A stretch of DNA of 64,000 bases, taken from assembly GCA_964431385.1 (NCBI GenBank), contig CAYSJM010000012.1:3012-67011 (forward strand), read 5' to 3'. The stretch comes from UTCHB3 sp964431385 (GTDB lineage: Bacteria > Bacteroidota > Ignavibacteria > Ignavibacteriales > Ignavibacteriaceae). This document shows positions 42,526 through 51,610 of this stretch, piece by piece. A program made the translations under genes and the position numbers. Positions within the stretch are counted from its first letter, which is position 1. Every line of letters begins with the position of its first letter. A model generated the notes under the pieces. That model ran no database searches. It was not told the origin of the DNA and saw only the letters and a list, made by a program, of their open reading frames with translations.

Positions 42526-43881
42526 TTATAGCGTCTTTATTCTGTTCTGCCAACTGTCATCTCTTAATTCACCCCGTTTTGTGGAGTGAAGAAGTTTATA
42601 GTCACCAAATCCTGAAATGTCGCCAAACACAAATTCAACTCCACCTTCGAGGTCATCATAGTTCCATATTTCGTAAGGTTTAGTATCCAACTGTGAAGGA
42701 TAACGGTTAATTTCACTTGGGCGTCCGTAAACGATGTGGACTCTGCCACGATCTGTTTGCCACCCTTTTCTTTGAAACGAAGAGTAAGCCTGATTGGCGT
42801 ATTCAATTCTTTTGTAATAATCTCTTTTGAACTCATTCACAGCTGTTGTCGGATCTGAATCCCGGTTTCGCCAGAAAGAGAACATAAAGTTTCTTTTTCC
42901 TTCAATATCCTTTAGCTGATCCCACTGTTTTTCTTCAACTTTGGAGATGATATATTTAGCCTGCCCAAAAGCTTCTTCAATCTCTTCTTCACTCATGGTG
43001 GCAAATTCAGAAGAAAGAAATTCATTGTCAGAATATTTACTTGCAACAGTATCCACGACCTTTGAATTAAAAATGTAGATTTTTTTTGACGCCATCGCAA
43101 TTTCGTTCGAAAGTGAATCGAACAACGCTACTGTTAAATTGTACGAACCTGTGGGCAATTTCGAAATATTGACGGTATTGGCTTCAACAATGGAACTGTT
43201 TTTCCTCGGAATATATCTGCGTTTTCTGCTGACTTCTTCGTTTTTGTCATTTGTTAATACTCTCTCCAGAATCAATAGCTCCGGATCGGTATCTTTGTTC
43301 AAATTGTATAATTCCACATAATAAAATACAACGGGAAGATTCTCGCCAAACACGGTCGATACATTTGGTACAACCTCAAAAGTGTTTTTATAAAAAGTTG
43401 AGGAATCGTTGTCCGATTTCTCAATTCTTGTAGCTACTTCAATATCACTTATTTCAAATTTTGATTTGCCGTTGTCTTTGAGTTGAATATTAAATTTAGC
43501 TGTATCATTTCTATCATCTGACATTAAATCTTTGACAGAGAATGCAAAATTGTATTCACCAAATCTTAACCTGAATCTTAGTACTCCGGTTAAGTTGTTT
43601 TTCACTGTATCATAAACAGGGGAGGTAAAATTATATTCTCTCTTGAAACTTGCTTGATTGGTTTTTAGATCTTCAATAAAAATGCCAATTGACCCTTGGA
43701 TAAAACTTTTATTGTCTTTTTGAAAAGGTGCAAAAGCATTTTGATAGAAACTGTAATAAACTTCAACAATCGATGATGTGTCATCTCCCGCAAAACGGGC
43801 ATAATCAAGATCAAAAAGGGGCTTTTTCTGGGCTATTGCGAATAAACTAAAAAATAGAACCAGGACTACTGTCTTTTTCAC
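42526..43881 (-). CDS. GWxTD domain-containing secreted protein
   Basis: 451 residues from a GTG at 43881, eight bases after GGAG; the longer frame from 43941 would begin inside the preceding terminator. A signal peptide (KKTVVLVLFFSLFAIAQ) leads into a beta-rich region, and the C-terminal 130 residues are a GWxTD domain: SFWRNRDSDPTTAVNEFKRD, then FQRKGWQTDRGRVHIVYG and EIWNYDDLEGGVEFVF. The family is abundant in FCB bacteria and its function is unknown. It follows the PorV-like gene, though a terminator lies between. Confidence 0.88.
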   Translation of the reverse strand: MKKTVVLVLFFSLFAIAQKKPLFDLDYARFAGDDTSSIVEVYYSFYQNAFAPFQKDNKSFIQGSIGIFIEDLKTNQASFKREYNFTSPVYDTVKNNLTGVLRFRLRFGEYNFAFSVKDLMSDDRNDTAKFNIQLKDNGKSKFEISDIEVATRIEKSDNDSSTFYKNTFEVVPNVSTVFGENLPVVFYYVELYNLNKDTDPELLILERVLTNDKNEEVSRKRRYIPRKNSSIVEANTVNISKLPTGSYNLTVALFDSLSNEIAMASKKIYIFNSKVVDTVASKYSDNEFLSSEFATMSEEEIEEAFGQAKYIISKVEEKQWDQLKDIEGKRNFMFSFWRNRDSDPTTAVNEFKRDYYKRIEYANQAYSSFQRKGWQTDRGRVHIVYGRPSEINRYPSQLDTKPYEIWNYDDLEGGVEFVFGDISGFGDYKLLHSTKRGELRDDSWQNRIKTL

Positions 43882-43907
43882 CGGAATCACTCCATAATAT
43901 GGATAAT

Positions 43908-43936
43908 AAAAAAAAGGCGTCCGCAATACGGACGCC
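43908..43936 (-). terminator. Terminator after the PorV-like gene
   Basis: A perfect 8-bp GC-rich stem (GGCGTCCG / CGGACGCC, extended by AA/TT) with a 5-base loop, followed on the minus strand by eight T residues. It lies 20 bases past the PorV-like stop and 27 bases before the GWxTD start codon. Confidence 0.92.
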
Positions 43937-43955
43937 TTCACAAAAAGTAAATCGA

Positions 43956-44975
43956 TTACTTAAACGCTAACTTTACCGTGACTATGTGGTTTGGATTTGG
44001 GAACTCTTTAACCTGACGGAAAGCATAATCTACTACAACACCGATTTCATCGGTCAATTTGTAGTTGATACCGGCACCGAGATTGACACCAAATATGTTG
44101 TCCTGATTGTTGGCAGTCTGCAATGCATATCCGCCTCTAACAAAGAACATATCCTGGAAACCATACTCGAGACCCAACTTAAATTGATCTTCGAAAGCGT
44201 TGTTGTTTACAAATGTACCACCCAGCATGAGCTTGTTATCTTTGTCAAAGTCAAACTTGTAAGCAAGACTGAGTTCAAAGAAGCTCGGTATCTGGTAAGG
44301 TTCAGTGACAGCCTGATAGTTGCCACCGGTTGAACCTGGAATTGCTCCGGGTACATTTGTTTTGAATTGAAGATCCTGACCGGAATATTGCATATTGGTT
44401 CCGATGTTTTTTACAGCAGCACCAATTGTCAAATTCTTGTCGAATCTATACTGAACACCAAAATCGAGGGCAAACCCTGTTGCGTTGGTATTCATGATTG
44501 TTTCAGAGACCACTTTGGCATTAACACCAATTGATACTCTGTCAGTGATAATTTTGGAGTAGGTAAGACCTGCCACCAGGAAACCTGGTGAATAGGTTGT
44601 TCCGTCGCCATCCGGTGTATTGACTGTGGTCACCGGAATATCACCGAAATTCATCGATTTAAATGATAAAGCTATTGAACCGAATTCTCCAAGGCTGGTT
44701 CCCGCAGCAAAATAGGAAATATTGATGTCGGCTATATAAGACATATAGCTAAACATCGCTTCGGTTTTTCTGTCAACATCCAATCCGGCAGGATTATAGA
44801 AAATAGATTCCATACCGGTAACACTGGATACGAACGCGCCTCCTGTAGCTATGCCGCGTGCTCCAACAGGAATAAGCAACTGGTCTGCACCGGTTGTACC
44901 CTTGCGGGATATATCACCTGCATAGCTTGGCAGTACGAAGGCGAGTATTAGCAGCAATGATAAGTATCTTTTCAT
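43956..44975 (-). CDS. PorV/PorQ-like outer-membrane protein
   Basis: 339 residues with a Sec signal (MKRYLSLLLILAFVLPSYA). The opening TTGADQLLIPVGARGIATGG and GMESIFYNPAGLD is the hallmark of the PorV/PorQ/FadL-like barrels of FCB bacteria, and the strand pattern ends VDYAFRQVKEF ... VTVKLAFK. PorV is the shuttle of the type IX secretion system; this copy sits after a T9SS cargo gene and a TonB receptor, so it could be a dedicated paralogue. It is separated from its upstream neighbour by 67 bases. Confidence 0.87.
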   Translation of the reverse strand: MKRYLSLLLILAFVLPSYAGDISRKGTTGADQLLIPVGARGIATGGAFVSSVTGMESIFYNPAGLDVDRKTEAMFSYMSYIADINISYFAAGTSLGEFGSIALSFKSMNFGDIPVTTVNTPDGDGTTYSPGFLVAGLTYSKIITDRVSIGVNAKVVSETIMNTNATGFALDFGVQYRFDKNLTIGAAVKNIGTNMQYSGQDLQFKTNVPGAIPGSTGGNYQAVTEPYQIPSFFELSLAYKFDFDKDNKLMLGGTFVNNNAFEDQFKLGLEYGFQDMFFVRGGYALQTANNQDNIFGVNLGAGINYKLTDEIGVVVDYAFRQVKEFPNPNHIVTVKLAFK

Positions 44976-45042
44976 ATTAAGTTAACTCCTAATTTCTGAT
45001 TCCAAGTATGGCGGCAGTTTTCACACCACCGCCCACTTTGTT

Positions 45043-48000
45043 TTAGAACCTTTGTATCTGCTTTTGCGGCATAATTATTGCGAATTTAAGTATCTTTTCA
45101 CCATATTCAGGCGATTTTACAATAGCGAGGTACATACCGGACGCGACTCTAAGACCTTCAGAGTTCTCCAGATCCCATCTAAGGAATGGTGAAGTTGGTG
45201 AAGACTTGTCGTTTGTGCTAAGAGTACGGACTAACATACCTGACAATGAGAATATTTTTACAGTTACATCTGTTGGCAGATTTGTAAAAGTAACGAATGG
45301 ATTGTCTGGTGTGTTACCACTGTAACTTGACTGCGGATTATACGCGAATAATGGATTCGGATATACATTAACTTTGTCAAAAAGAGCTTTTTTCTGATCT
45401 GCTGTCAGATCACCACCCTTTTTAGTGGAAAATGTAAAGATATCATTCACATAAGGATATGAAGCAAGTTCGATTTTAAGAGTGTCACCGGCTGCATAGA
45501 ATGAAGACGCATCAGCTCTTTCCATACCTACTACATATTTACCACCCAACCAGGGCGAACGGAAGATCGATCTGAATGCGGTTCCGTATGTGTTTGTATC
45601 AACTCCGGCAGGAATTGTCGCTGGGGTAAGCAAGTCAGCCCAAACAGGTGTTCCTGTTCCAAAGTCTCCGCCTGTAAGTTCTTTTTGTGAACCTGTTGCA
45701 TCATAATTCATATCGAATATGACAATGAATTCACCGGAAGAACTTATTGATACACCCGGATCCCAGTTACCATCAGGATTTCCATTAAGGAAAGTACCAA
45801 CGCCATCGCCAGGAATCTTGGTTGACAATTCAATAAATCCGACAGCCAATTGTCTTTGTGTGCCGTACTTGGTATCAACTTCCCAAGCGGTGAAAGGTAC
45901 ATCAACAAAACCTTCGCCAAATTTACCCATCTGACCACCTCTGGATGAAACAGTATCAGCGGCAGTAACACCGGCTGCATAAATGTAGCTGGCATTTCTT
46001 CTTGCAACTGAAGTTCCAACGAAACCTTGCATATATCTGTATGCTTTACCGGAATTAGGAGCGAATCTGAGTTCAACTCTCTTCATTTTGTCAGCAGACA
46101 TATATGTTGAATAGTTTCTGTCGGCATTTTTAGGAACAGAGATCTTTGCAGAAGTTGGAATATCTCCACCTGTGTAGAACACACCGGAAAGACGACCGGC
46201 TGCTGAGAAATTTCTGAACCATTGTTTACCGGAGTATTTCGGTGCAGCGAGAGCAGCAAAAGAAGGAGATACTTTCAGGAGGAAACCGTCGGTTACCTTT
46301 CCTGCTACCGTTGCAAGTGTTGTATCGAATGCTTTCATCGAATCAACAAGTACCACATTAGTAGTTTTGTTTCTCAATCTGTAGAATACTGAGTAAGGTG
46401 ATGTCACAGCTGCATTTCGGAAGAATTCAACATTGTAGGTATCACCGGTAAGCTTTTTATTGTCAACGACAACATACTGAACTTTACCGCTTGATGGACC
46501 TTGAGCCACTTGCGCAGTTGAACCTTCTGATGCGGGAGCATACATATTCTCACCAAATACAACAGGAAATATAGCTGTTTCATACTCTTCTAATGCACCT
46601 GAACGGGCGATATAATCGCCTCCCGGACCATAAACGATAGATTTATTCTGATCGTAGGGTCCTTTTAAGAATATTGCTGCGTGATTGATAGCGTAAGCTG
46701 TAACTGTAAAGTAGTATGTTTGACCTTTTACAAGAGGATCACCGTTAAATGGATTTGAAGAAATCTTAATACGGAGTCTTCCTGTAGAAGGATCTGCATA
46801 GACTGCTGAATCGATTTTGAATTCAGGAAGGAGGTCTGCGAACTTTAATTCTTGATTACCGTTTGCAAACAGCGTATAGATTCCTTTAATCGAATCGTTA
46901 AGTGCATAATTGGCTACTACTTTAGCATTATCCACACCGGCAATAACAGTCTCTTTAGAGTTTGTTCTGTAAGCTGTAACATAGAAACCTTTAACTCTTC
47001 TGTCGATATTTAATACAGTATCAACAGCACGATATTTAAGTTGATCATAAGTATCAAAGTTAATATCAATGTAGCCTGAACCGGTTGCCGAATTTCCTGT
47101 AACCAATACAGGTTTAACAGGTGGTGGTGGTGGTGGTGAAGGGAAGTTCGAATCGAACAATAACTGAGCAATTTCAGAATACTGTTTTGCTACTGTTACT
47201 GAATTCTTCGCATCATTTCCTCTACCAAGTACATAGGCAACAACGATATCAACAGGTACATTCTTTTCAAGTTTGAAAGGACCTGTGTTCGACATCTGAC
47301 GTTGATCTGCACCTGTGTTGTTAATCCAGCCTACATTGGTAACGGGGTTACCTGAATAGGAGAATCTTGGATCGACAGTAGCACAATCGACACCACCACG
47401 AACTTCACCAAATGCCCATGTACAAGGATTAAGAGCATCTCCTACACGGTTTTTTCCTTCCATGTAGTTTCTTGCTTCCTGACGGGTATTTGGATCACCG
47501 TGAGTTGGGTGACTCTGTATGTAGTGAATAAATGATGAAAGTCCAAGGTTTTTAGCTCCCGGGAACGATGCAATTCCTCTTGCCTGGCCACCAACATAGT
47601 GTGCAGTATCAAGTGGAATATCTATTCCGTCATCCCATTTTCCATTAGCGTTCACATCAGTAAATGTAACACCGGGTATGTAGGATTTGGGACCCTGGAA
47701 AAAGTCGATAAGGAATGTAGGAGGATTTGATCCATATTCCGCATCGTCACCATCGTTGTAAACATATCCGGCATTAAGAGTGGTATCAGAACCAACGAGA
47801 TCATCATAGGCATCACCCAAATCAGGATCTGCCCAAACACCGAAATAAACGGAGTCCATAACATCTGCAACCGTACCGGTATTCAAAAGTGAATACCTGA
47901 GGAACACCATGTTACCAACAAAACTTTTGGTGTTGAAAGCAAATACTGACTGACGAATCTCAATACCCTGAGGAGAAACATCATTGAATCTTCTCAATGC

Positions 48001-48630
48001 AGGGTCTGTAGCATCGTTATAAACACACCAGGCAGTTTCATCACCAATAAGGTCAGGTCTGTCTTCTGTGTTGTCCCATTTACCGTTACCGTTTTTGTCT
48101 ATAGGATCGTAAACACCGTCACCATCGCCATCGTAGAAATACGCTCCAAGTTTAACAGCATCTCTCCATTCATCCCATGCAGGAGCGAAGTCGCCTTCAG
48201 CAGCTCTTAAGACATAAATCTGAGCTTTTGAATCGTTTCTTCCACCAGCCACAGTACCCGGGACATAGTCCTGAATACGGGAAGCCGAAGCAACTGCGTT
48301 AGTCCAGAGCACCCCGTTGGTTTTACCGCTAAGGAAGAATCCACCTGAGAAGAGGAAGACAGTTCCGGCGAAACGACCACCAGAGGTGTTGCCTCCGGTT
48401 TCGGGATCGAAAATAGACACATCACCCACAACACCCGATCTATTGAGCGGAATGTTAAGGTTATTGATAAACATTCTGTAGGAGTCGCCGGCTTTCAGAG
48501 CAGGAGAATTATTATTCCCCTTTCCTCCGCCTTTGCCTCCGTTGTCATTGCCTCTAAATCCGAACGACACTAAACCTGCCGCAAGAATAAAGAGGAGGAT
48601 GAATTCTTTTATATATATTCTTTTGTTCAT
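45043..48630 (-). CDS. Very large secreted protein with Ca-binding-like repeats and C-terminal sorting-like domain
   Basis: 1195 residues from the ATG at 48630 (an in-frame TTG at 48645 is less likely). After a signal peptide (KEFILLFILAAGLVSFGF) come Gly/Asn-rich sequence and Asp-rich loops resembling EF-hand or dockerin calcium sites: DGDGDGVYDPIDKNGNGKWD, DVNANGKWDDGID and NPDGNWDPG. A polyproline spacer (PPPPPPVKP) lies near residue 500. The C-terminal 90 residues (VNVYPNPLFAYNPQ ... LVRTLS ... GMYLAIVKS) resemble a divergent T9SS type A sorting domain. No enzyme motif is recognised. It starts 17 bases after the TonB receptor gene and is likely its surface partner. Confidence 0.82.
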   Translation of the reverse strand: MNKRIYIKEFILLFILAAGLVSFGFRGNDNGGKGGGKGNNNSPALKAGDSYRMFINNLNIPLNRSGVVGDVSIFDPETGGNTSGGRFAGTVFLFSGGFFLSGKTNGVLWTNAVASASRIQDYVPGTVAGGRNDSKAQIYVLRAAEGDFAPAWDEWRDAVKLGAYFYDGDGDGVYDPIDKNGNGKWDNTEDRPDLIGDETAWCVYNDATDPALRRFNDVSPQGIEIRQSVFAFNTKSFVGNMVFLRYSLLNTGTVADVMDSVYFGVWADPDLGDAYDDLVGSDTTLNAGYVYNDGDDAEYGSNPPTFLIDFFQGPKSYIPGVTFTDVNANGKWDDGIDIPLDTAHYVGGQARGIASFPGAKNLGLSSFIHYIQSHPTHGDPNTRQEARNYMEGKNRVGDALNPCTWAFGEVRGGVDCATVDPRFSYSGNPVTNVGWINNTGADQRQMSNTGPFKLEKNVPVDIVVAYVLGRGNDAKNSVTVAKQYSEIAQLLFDSNFPSPPPPPPVKPVLVTGNSATGSGYIDINFDTYDQLKYRAVDTVLNIDRRVKGFYVTAYRTNSKETVIAGVDNAKVVANYALNDSIKGIYTLFANGNQELKFADLLPEFKIDSAVYADPSTGRLRIKISSNPFNGDPLVKGQTYYFTVTAYAINHAAIFLKGPYDQNKSIVYGPGGDYIARSGALEEYETAIFPVVFGENMYAPASEGSTAQVAQGPSSGKVQYVVVDNKKLTGDTYNVEFFRNAAVTSPYSVFYRLRNKTTNVVLVDSMKAFDTTLATVAGKVTDGFLLKVSPSFAALAAPKYSGKQWFRNFSAAGRLSGVFYTGGDIPTSAKISVPKNADRNYSTYMSADKMKRVELRFAPNSGKAYRYMQGFVGTSVARRNASYIYAAGVTAADTVSSRGGQMGKFGEGFVDVPFTAWEVDTKYGTQRQLAVGFIELSTKIPGDGVGTFLNGNPDGNWDPGVSISSSGEFIVIFDMNYDATGSQKELTGGDFGTGTPVWADLLTPATIPAGVDTNTYGTAFRSIFRSPWLGGKYVVGMERADASSFYAAGDTLKIELASYPYVNDIFTFSTKKGGDLTADQKKALFDKVNVYPNPLFAYNPQSSYSGNTPDNPFVTFTNLPTDVTVKIFSLSGMLVRTLSTNDKSSPTSPFLRWDLENSEGLRVASGMYLAIVKSPEYGEKILKFAIIMPQKQIQRF

Positions 48631-48647
48631 ATTCCAAGTTCCCAATA

Positions 48648-51476
48648 TTATTTACCGGATTGACTTGTAAAGTTAACTTTGAAACCAAGCTTTATGAGTC
48701 TTGGAATACCGAAGTTGCCAGGATTTCTTTCAAATGCACGGTAATCTGATTTGTAGATTTCCGGATTTGGAGTCGATGCTGCAGTTCTCTGACCTTCAAG
48801 GGTATTGATCCAACCGGTAGTATAAGGATCGCCTGATGATTGATAAACTGTAACAGGGTTGTCTGAATTCAACAGGTTCTCAATCCAGAGGTATGGAGTC
48901 AAAATGAAATTGCTTATTCTGAAAGCTTTTTCAAGTTTAAAATCAACTCTGAAATTGCCGGGACCATAAGCCGAGTTTACATAACCTTTGGTGTCGCCGT
49001 AGTTTGTTGCTCCGGCAAGAAGGTTCTGTGACTCAAGCGGGGTGTAAGGTCTTCCACTGTTGAATCTGAGCAAAAGATTTGCTGCAAGATTCTCGAGGAA
49101 GCCAAGCTGGCCCTGTGGTACAAAGAAATCGATGTTTACAACACCGGTGTGTCTCTGATCGAAATCGAGAGGAGCGATTACTTTTGGTATTTCACCATTG
49201 TTGTTTCTGAAAGCAGCAGTGAAAGATGATCCGGTTGAAGATCCTGTACCTTCAGCAATAGAGTAGGTATAGTTCAACGAGAAGGAGAAGTAGCTGATTC
49301 TTGAAACATCAAGTGAAAGGGCGATACCTTTAATGGTACCAAAGTCAGTGTTGGTTGGGGTGATGTATCTGAGCAATTCGCCACCTTCAGATCTTCTGAA
49401 GAAAACGGTTGCTGAGTTTACAAGACCTTCTGTGTTCTTGTAGAATGCAGTTAAATTAACTGCTGCAAGATCACTAACCACATGACGGAAACCAATCTCA
49501 TACTGAGTTGTAATTTCGCTCTTTACATGACCATTGTTTACACCAAGGTTATTATCAGTAACAAGGGAACCGAGGTCCTGATAAGTTGTGTAAATCTGAT
49601 CAAGTGATGGCTGCTGTATGAATTTACCATACTGGGCATGGAATACTGTGTTTGCACTAACAGGGAATCCTAAACCGATTCTTGGTGAGAAATAAATTTC
49701 AGCTTCCTTTGTGACAAAGTCAGCAGCATCGAAATTATTCGGATCACCAAAAATGTAAGGGAAGAGAGGATCTCTCAAGATATCAGCTTTTGTATCGAAA
49801 TAATCGAATCTGATACCAAGGTTAAGAACCATGTCAGAGAGCTCAAATCTGTCCTGAATGTATGCGTAAGCAAGCATTGGTAGTTTTGGTTCATTGGCAT
49901 CACCCTTTGAAGTAAGGGTTTTACCTGTGAAGTCATATCCAATTGCTGTTGGTTGAAGTCTTCTGTATCTCTCCTGATCTGAAAGACCTTTAAGATTATC
50001 GGAAGCCAAACCAACTGGTCCAATAGAATAAAGTCTGATGGTTGAATAATTAAATCCACCACCAGCTTCAAGAAGGTGTTTACCCATCTGTGCGGTGAAA
50101 TCGAAATCAGCGGTTAAAGCTGAGTTGTTGTTCAAGAAATAACCGTTGTTAACTCTACCGAACTTTGAGAAAATACCATACTCGTCAAAGTTTACTCTAC
50201 CACCGTTAAATGGAAGTGTAACTCCTCTTGCTGCGTTGGCAATACTATCGCCATAAGCCTCGAGGTTATTGAACCATATTCCATCGCCTTGCTCATTTTT
50301 GTAGAGTTTGTAGCCAATATTAAGGTTCCAGAAAGCATTTTTACTTACATTCTGTGACAAACGGGCTGAAAGTGAGTAGTTCTCTCTTTTTACCAGCGGG
50401 TTGTGCTCAGAATTACTCTTTATATAAGAGTGTGTGTAAGCGTTGAATTCTCTGAAGTTAATGTTAGCTCCCACACGGAAAGTCCATGATTCACTAAGTC
50501 TGTGAGTGGTTCTTCCTGTGAATCTCCATACACTGGCACTCGAATTGGGACGGGTATCCGAGTTCATACCAACTGAAGGGACTTCAAGTGTGATAGCGCT
50601 TGGATCCTGATCGAGGAACCATCCTCTTTCTGCTGAAAGGAAGAATGTGTGGTCACCATTACCGGGGATGTAAGGTCCACCAAGAGTGGCTGTATAAAGG
50701 TTATATCCGTATTTGTCTGTAAATGATGAGGTTAAAACATCACCAAAGAATGTGTAAAACGGATTACCCGATTTTGTAGTAACATTCACGATACCGGACT
50801 GAGCCTGACCATATTTGGCTTCGTAGCCACCAATCTGGAAAGATATCTGTTCGATAGCAGCGTTACTTACCTGTGAATAGTTGGCACCTGAATAAAGGTC
50901 ATTCTGAGGTACACCGTCAACGATATAGAGAACTTCTCCGCCTCTACCACCTCTGACATTAAGGGTTGCATTACCTGACGCTCCACCGGAGCCTTCGGTC
51001 ATTACAACACCGGCATTCAAACCGGCTATATTCTCAACACCTTTTACAGGCAATTTCTGAATTTCTTCAGCATCATAGACTTTTGTGGTATTTGTTGACT
51101 TCTCTTCGAAGAATTTCTTGTCAACAATTACTACTTCATCAAGAGTAACACCCGAGGAGAGTTCAATATTGAGTTCTTCTGTGATACCGGCTACAATTCT
51201 AATTCCTTGGAATGTCTTTGTTCCGTAACCAACATAAGAAACCTCAACATTGTATGTTCCGGGGTTGATATTCAACACGAAGTACATACCATTTATGTCT
51301 GTGGCGGCACCAAGTCTGGTACCTACAATTTTAACATTTGCTCCAATGATAGCTTCTTTTGATTTGGCATCAACTACCTTTCCAGTAAGTTTTCCGACAC
51401 CGGATTGTGCCAAGCCGGTTACCGAAAAGAGCGAAACTAACAGAAGTCCTAAAAAGAGTTCTTTCAAAATCTTCAT
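48648..51476 (-). CDS. TonB-dependent outer-membrane receptor with carboxypeptidase-like regulatory domain
   Basis: 942 residues from the ATG at 51476, seven bases after GGAGG. A signal peptide is followed by a CarboxypepD_reg-like beta domain (GKLTGKVVDAKSKEAIIGAN, residues about 25-110), a plug domain (GVENIAGLNAGVVMTEGSGG; LNVRGGRGGEVLYIVDGVPQ) and a long TonB-type barrel ending in LGFKVNF. Such receptors import siderophores, vitamins or oligomers with TonB energy, or release cargo in surface systems. The ligand is unknown. It is co-transcribed with the giant surface protein downstream. Confidence 0.93.
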   Translation of the reverse strand: MKILKELFLGLLLVSLFSVTGLAQSGVGKLTGKVVDAKSKEAIIGANVKIVGTRLGAATDINGMYFVLNINPGTYNVEVSYVGYGTKTFQGIRIVAGITEELNIELSSGVTLDEVVIVDKKFFEEKSTNTTKVYDAEEIQKLPVKGVENIAGLNAGVVMTEGSGGASGNATLNVRGGRGGEVLYIVDGVPQNDLYSGANYSQVSNAAIEQISFQIGGYEAKYGQAQSGIVNVTTKSGNPFYTFFGDVLTSSFTDKYGYNLYTATLGGPYIPGNGDHTFFLSAERGWFLDQDPSAITLEVPSVGMNSDTRPNSSASVWRFTGRTTHRLSESWTFRVGANINFREFNAYTHSYIKSNSEHNPLVKRENYSLSARLSQNVSKNAFWNLNIGYKLYKNEQGDGIWFNNLEAYGDSIANAARGVTLPFNGGRVNFDEYGIFSKFGRVNNGYFLNNNSALTADFDFTAQMGKHLLEAGGGFNYSTIRLYSIGPVGLASDNLKGLSDQERYRRLQPTAIGYDFTGKTLTSKGDANEPKLPMLAYAYIQDRFELSDMVLNLGIRFDYFDTKADILRDPLFPYIFGDPNNFDAADFVTKEAEIYFSPRIGLGFPVSANTVFHAQYGKFIQQPSLDQIYTTYQDLGSLVTDNNLGVNNGHVKSEITTQYEIGFRHVVSDLAAVNLTAFYKNTEGLVNSATVFFRRSEGGELLRYITPTNTDFGTIKGIALSLDVSRISYFSFSLNYTYSIAEGTGSSTGSSFTAAFRNNNGEIPKVIAPLDFDQRHTGVVNIDFFVPQGQLGFLENLAANLLLRFNSGRPYTPLESQNLLAGATNYGDTKGYVNSAYGPGNFRVDFKLEKAFRISNFILTPYLWIENLLNSDNPVTVYQSSGDPYTTGWINTLEGQRTAASTPNPEIYKSDYRAFERNPGNFGIPRLIKLGFKVNFTSQSGK

Positions 51477-51547
51477 CCCTGATCCTCCAAAGATGTTGGA
51501 TGATGTGATTTGCAAAAAATTGTGCAGCTTATTTATTAGTTATAAAT

Positions 51548-51577
51548 GGCGAACCCCACTTCTCAGCAGGGCTCGCC
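51548..51577 (-). terminator. Hairpin between the BNR-like T9SS gene and the TonB receptor gene
   Basis: A 9-bp stem GGCGAGCCC / GGGTTCGCC on the minus strand (one G-U pair, 12-base loop), located 34 bases past the stop of the 604-residue gene and 72 bases before the receptor start. The T run after it is poor (ATTTATAACTAAT), so it could be a leaky terminator or an mRNA processing/stability element. Confidence 0.55.
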
Positions 51578-51610
51578 TAAATCTTCTTTACTTAAGATAA
51601 CTTAAGGTAA

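Noticed and set aside
43882..43941. N-terminal extension of the GWxTD frame
   Set aside because: It starts in the stem of the preceding terminator and lacks a signal peptide at its start; the GTG at 43881 has GGAG at good spacing.
45005..45035. Short GGCGG/CCGCC inverted repeat between the giant protein and PorV-like genes
   Set aside because: Only five firm pairs and no T run; too weak to call a terminator.
47115..47145. GGT triplet run as a possible microsatellite
   Set aside because: It simply encodes the polyproline spacer of the giant surface protein on the minus strand.
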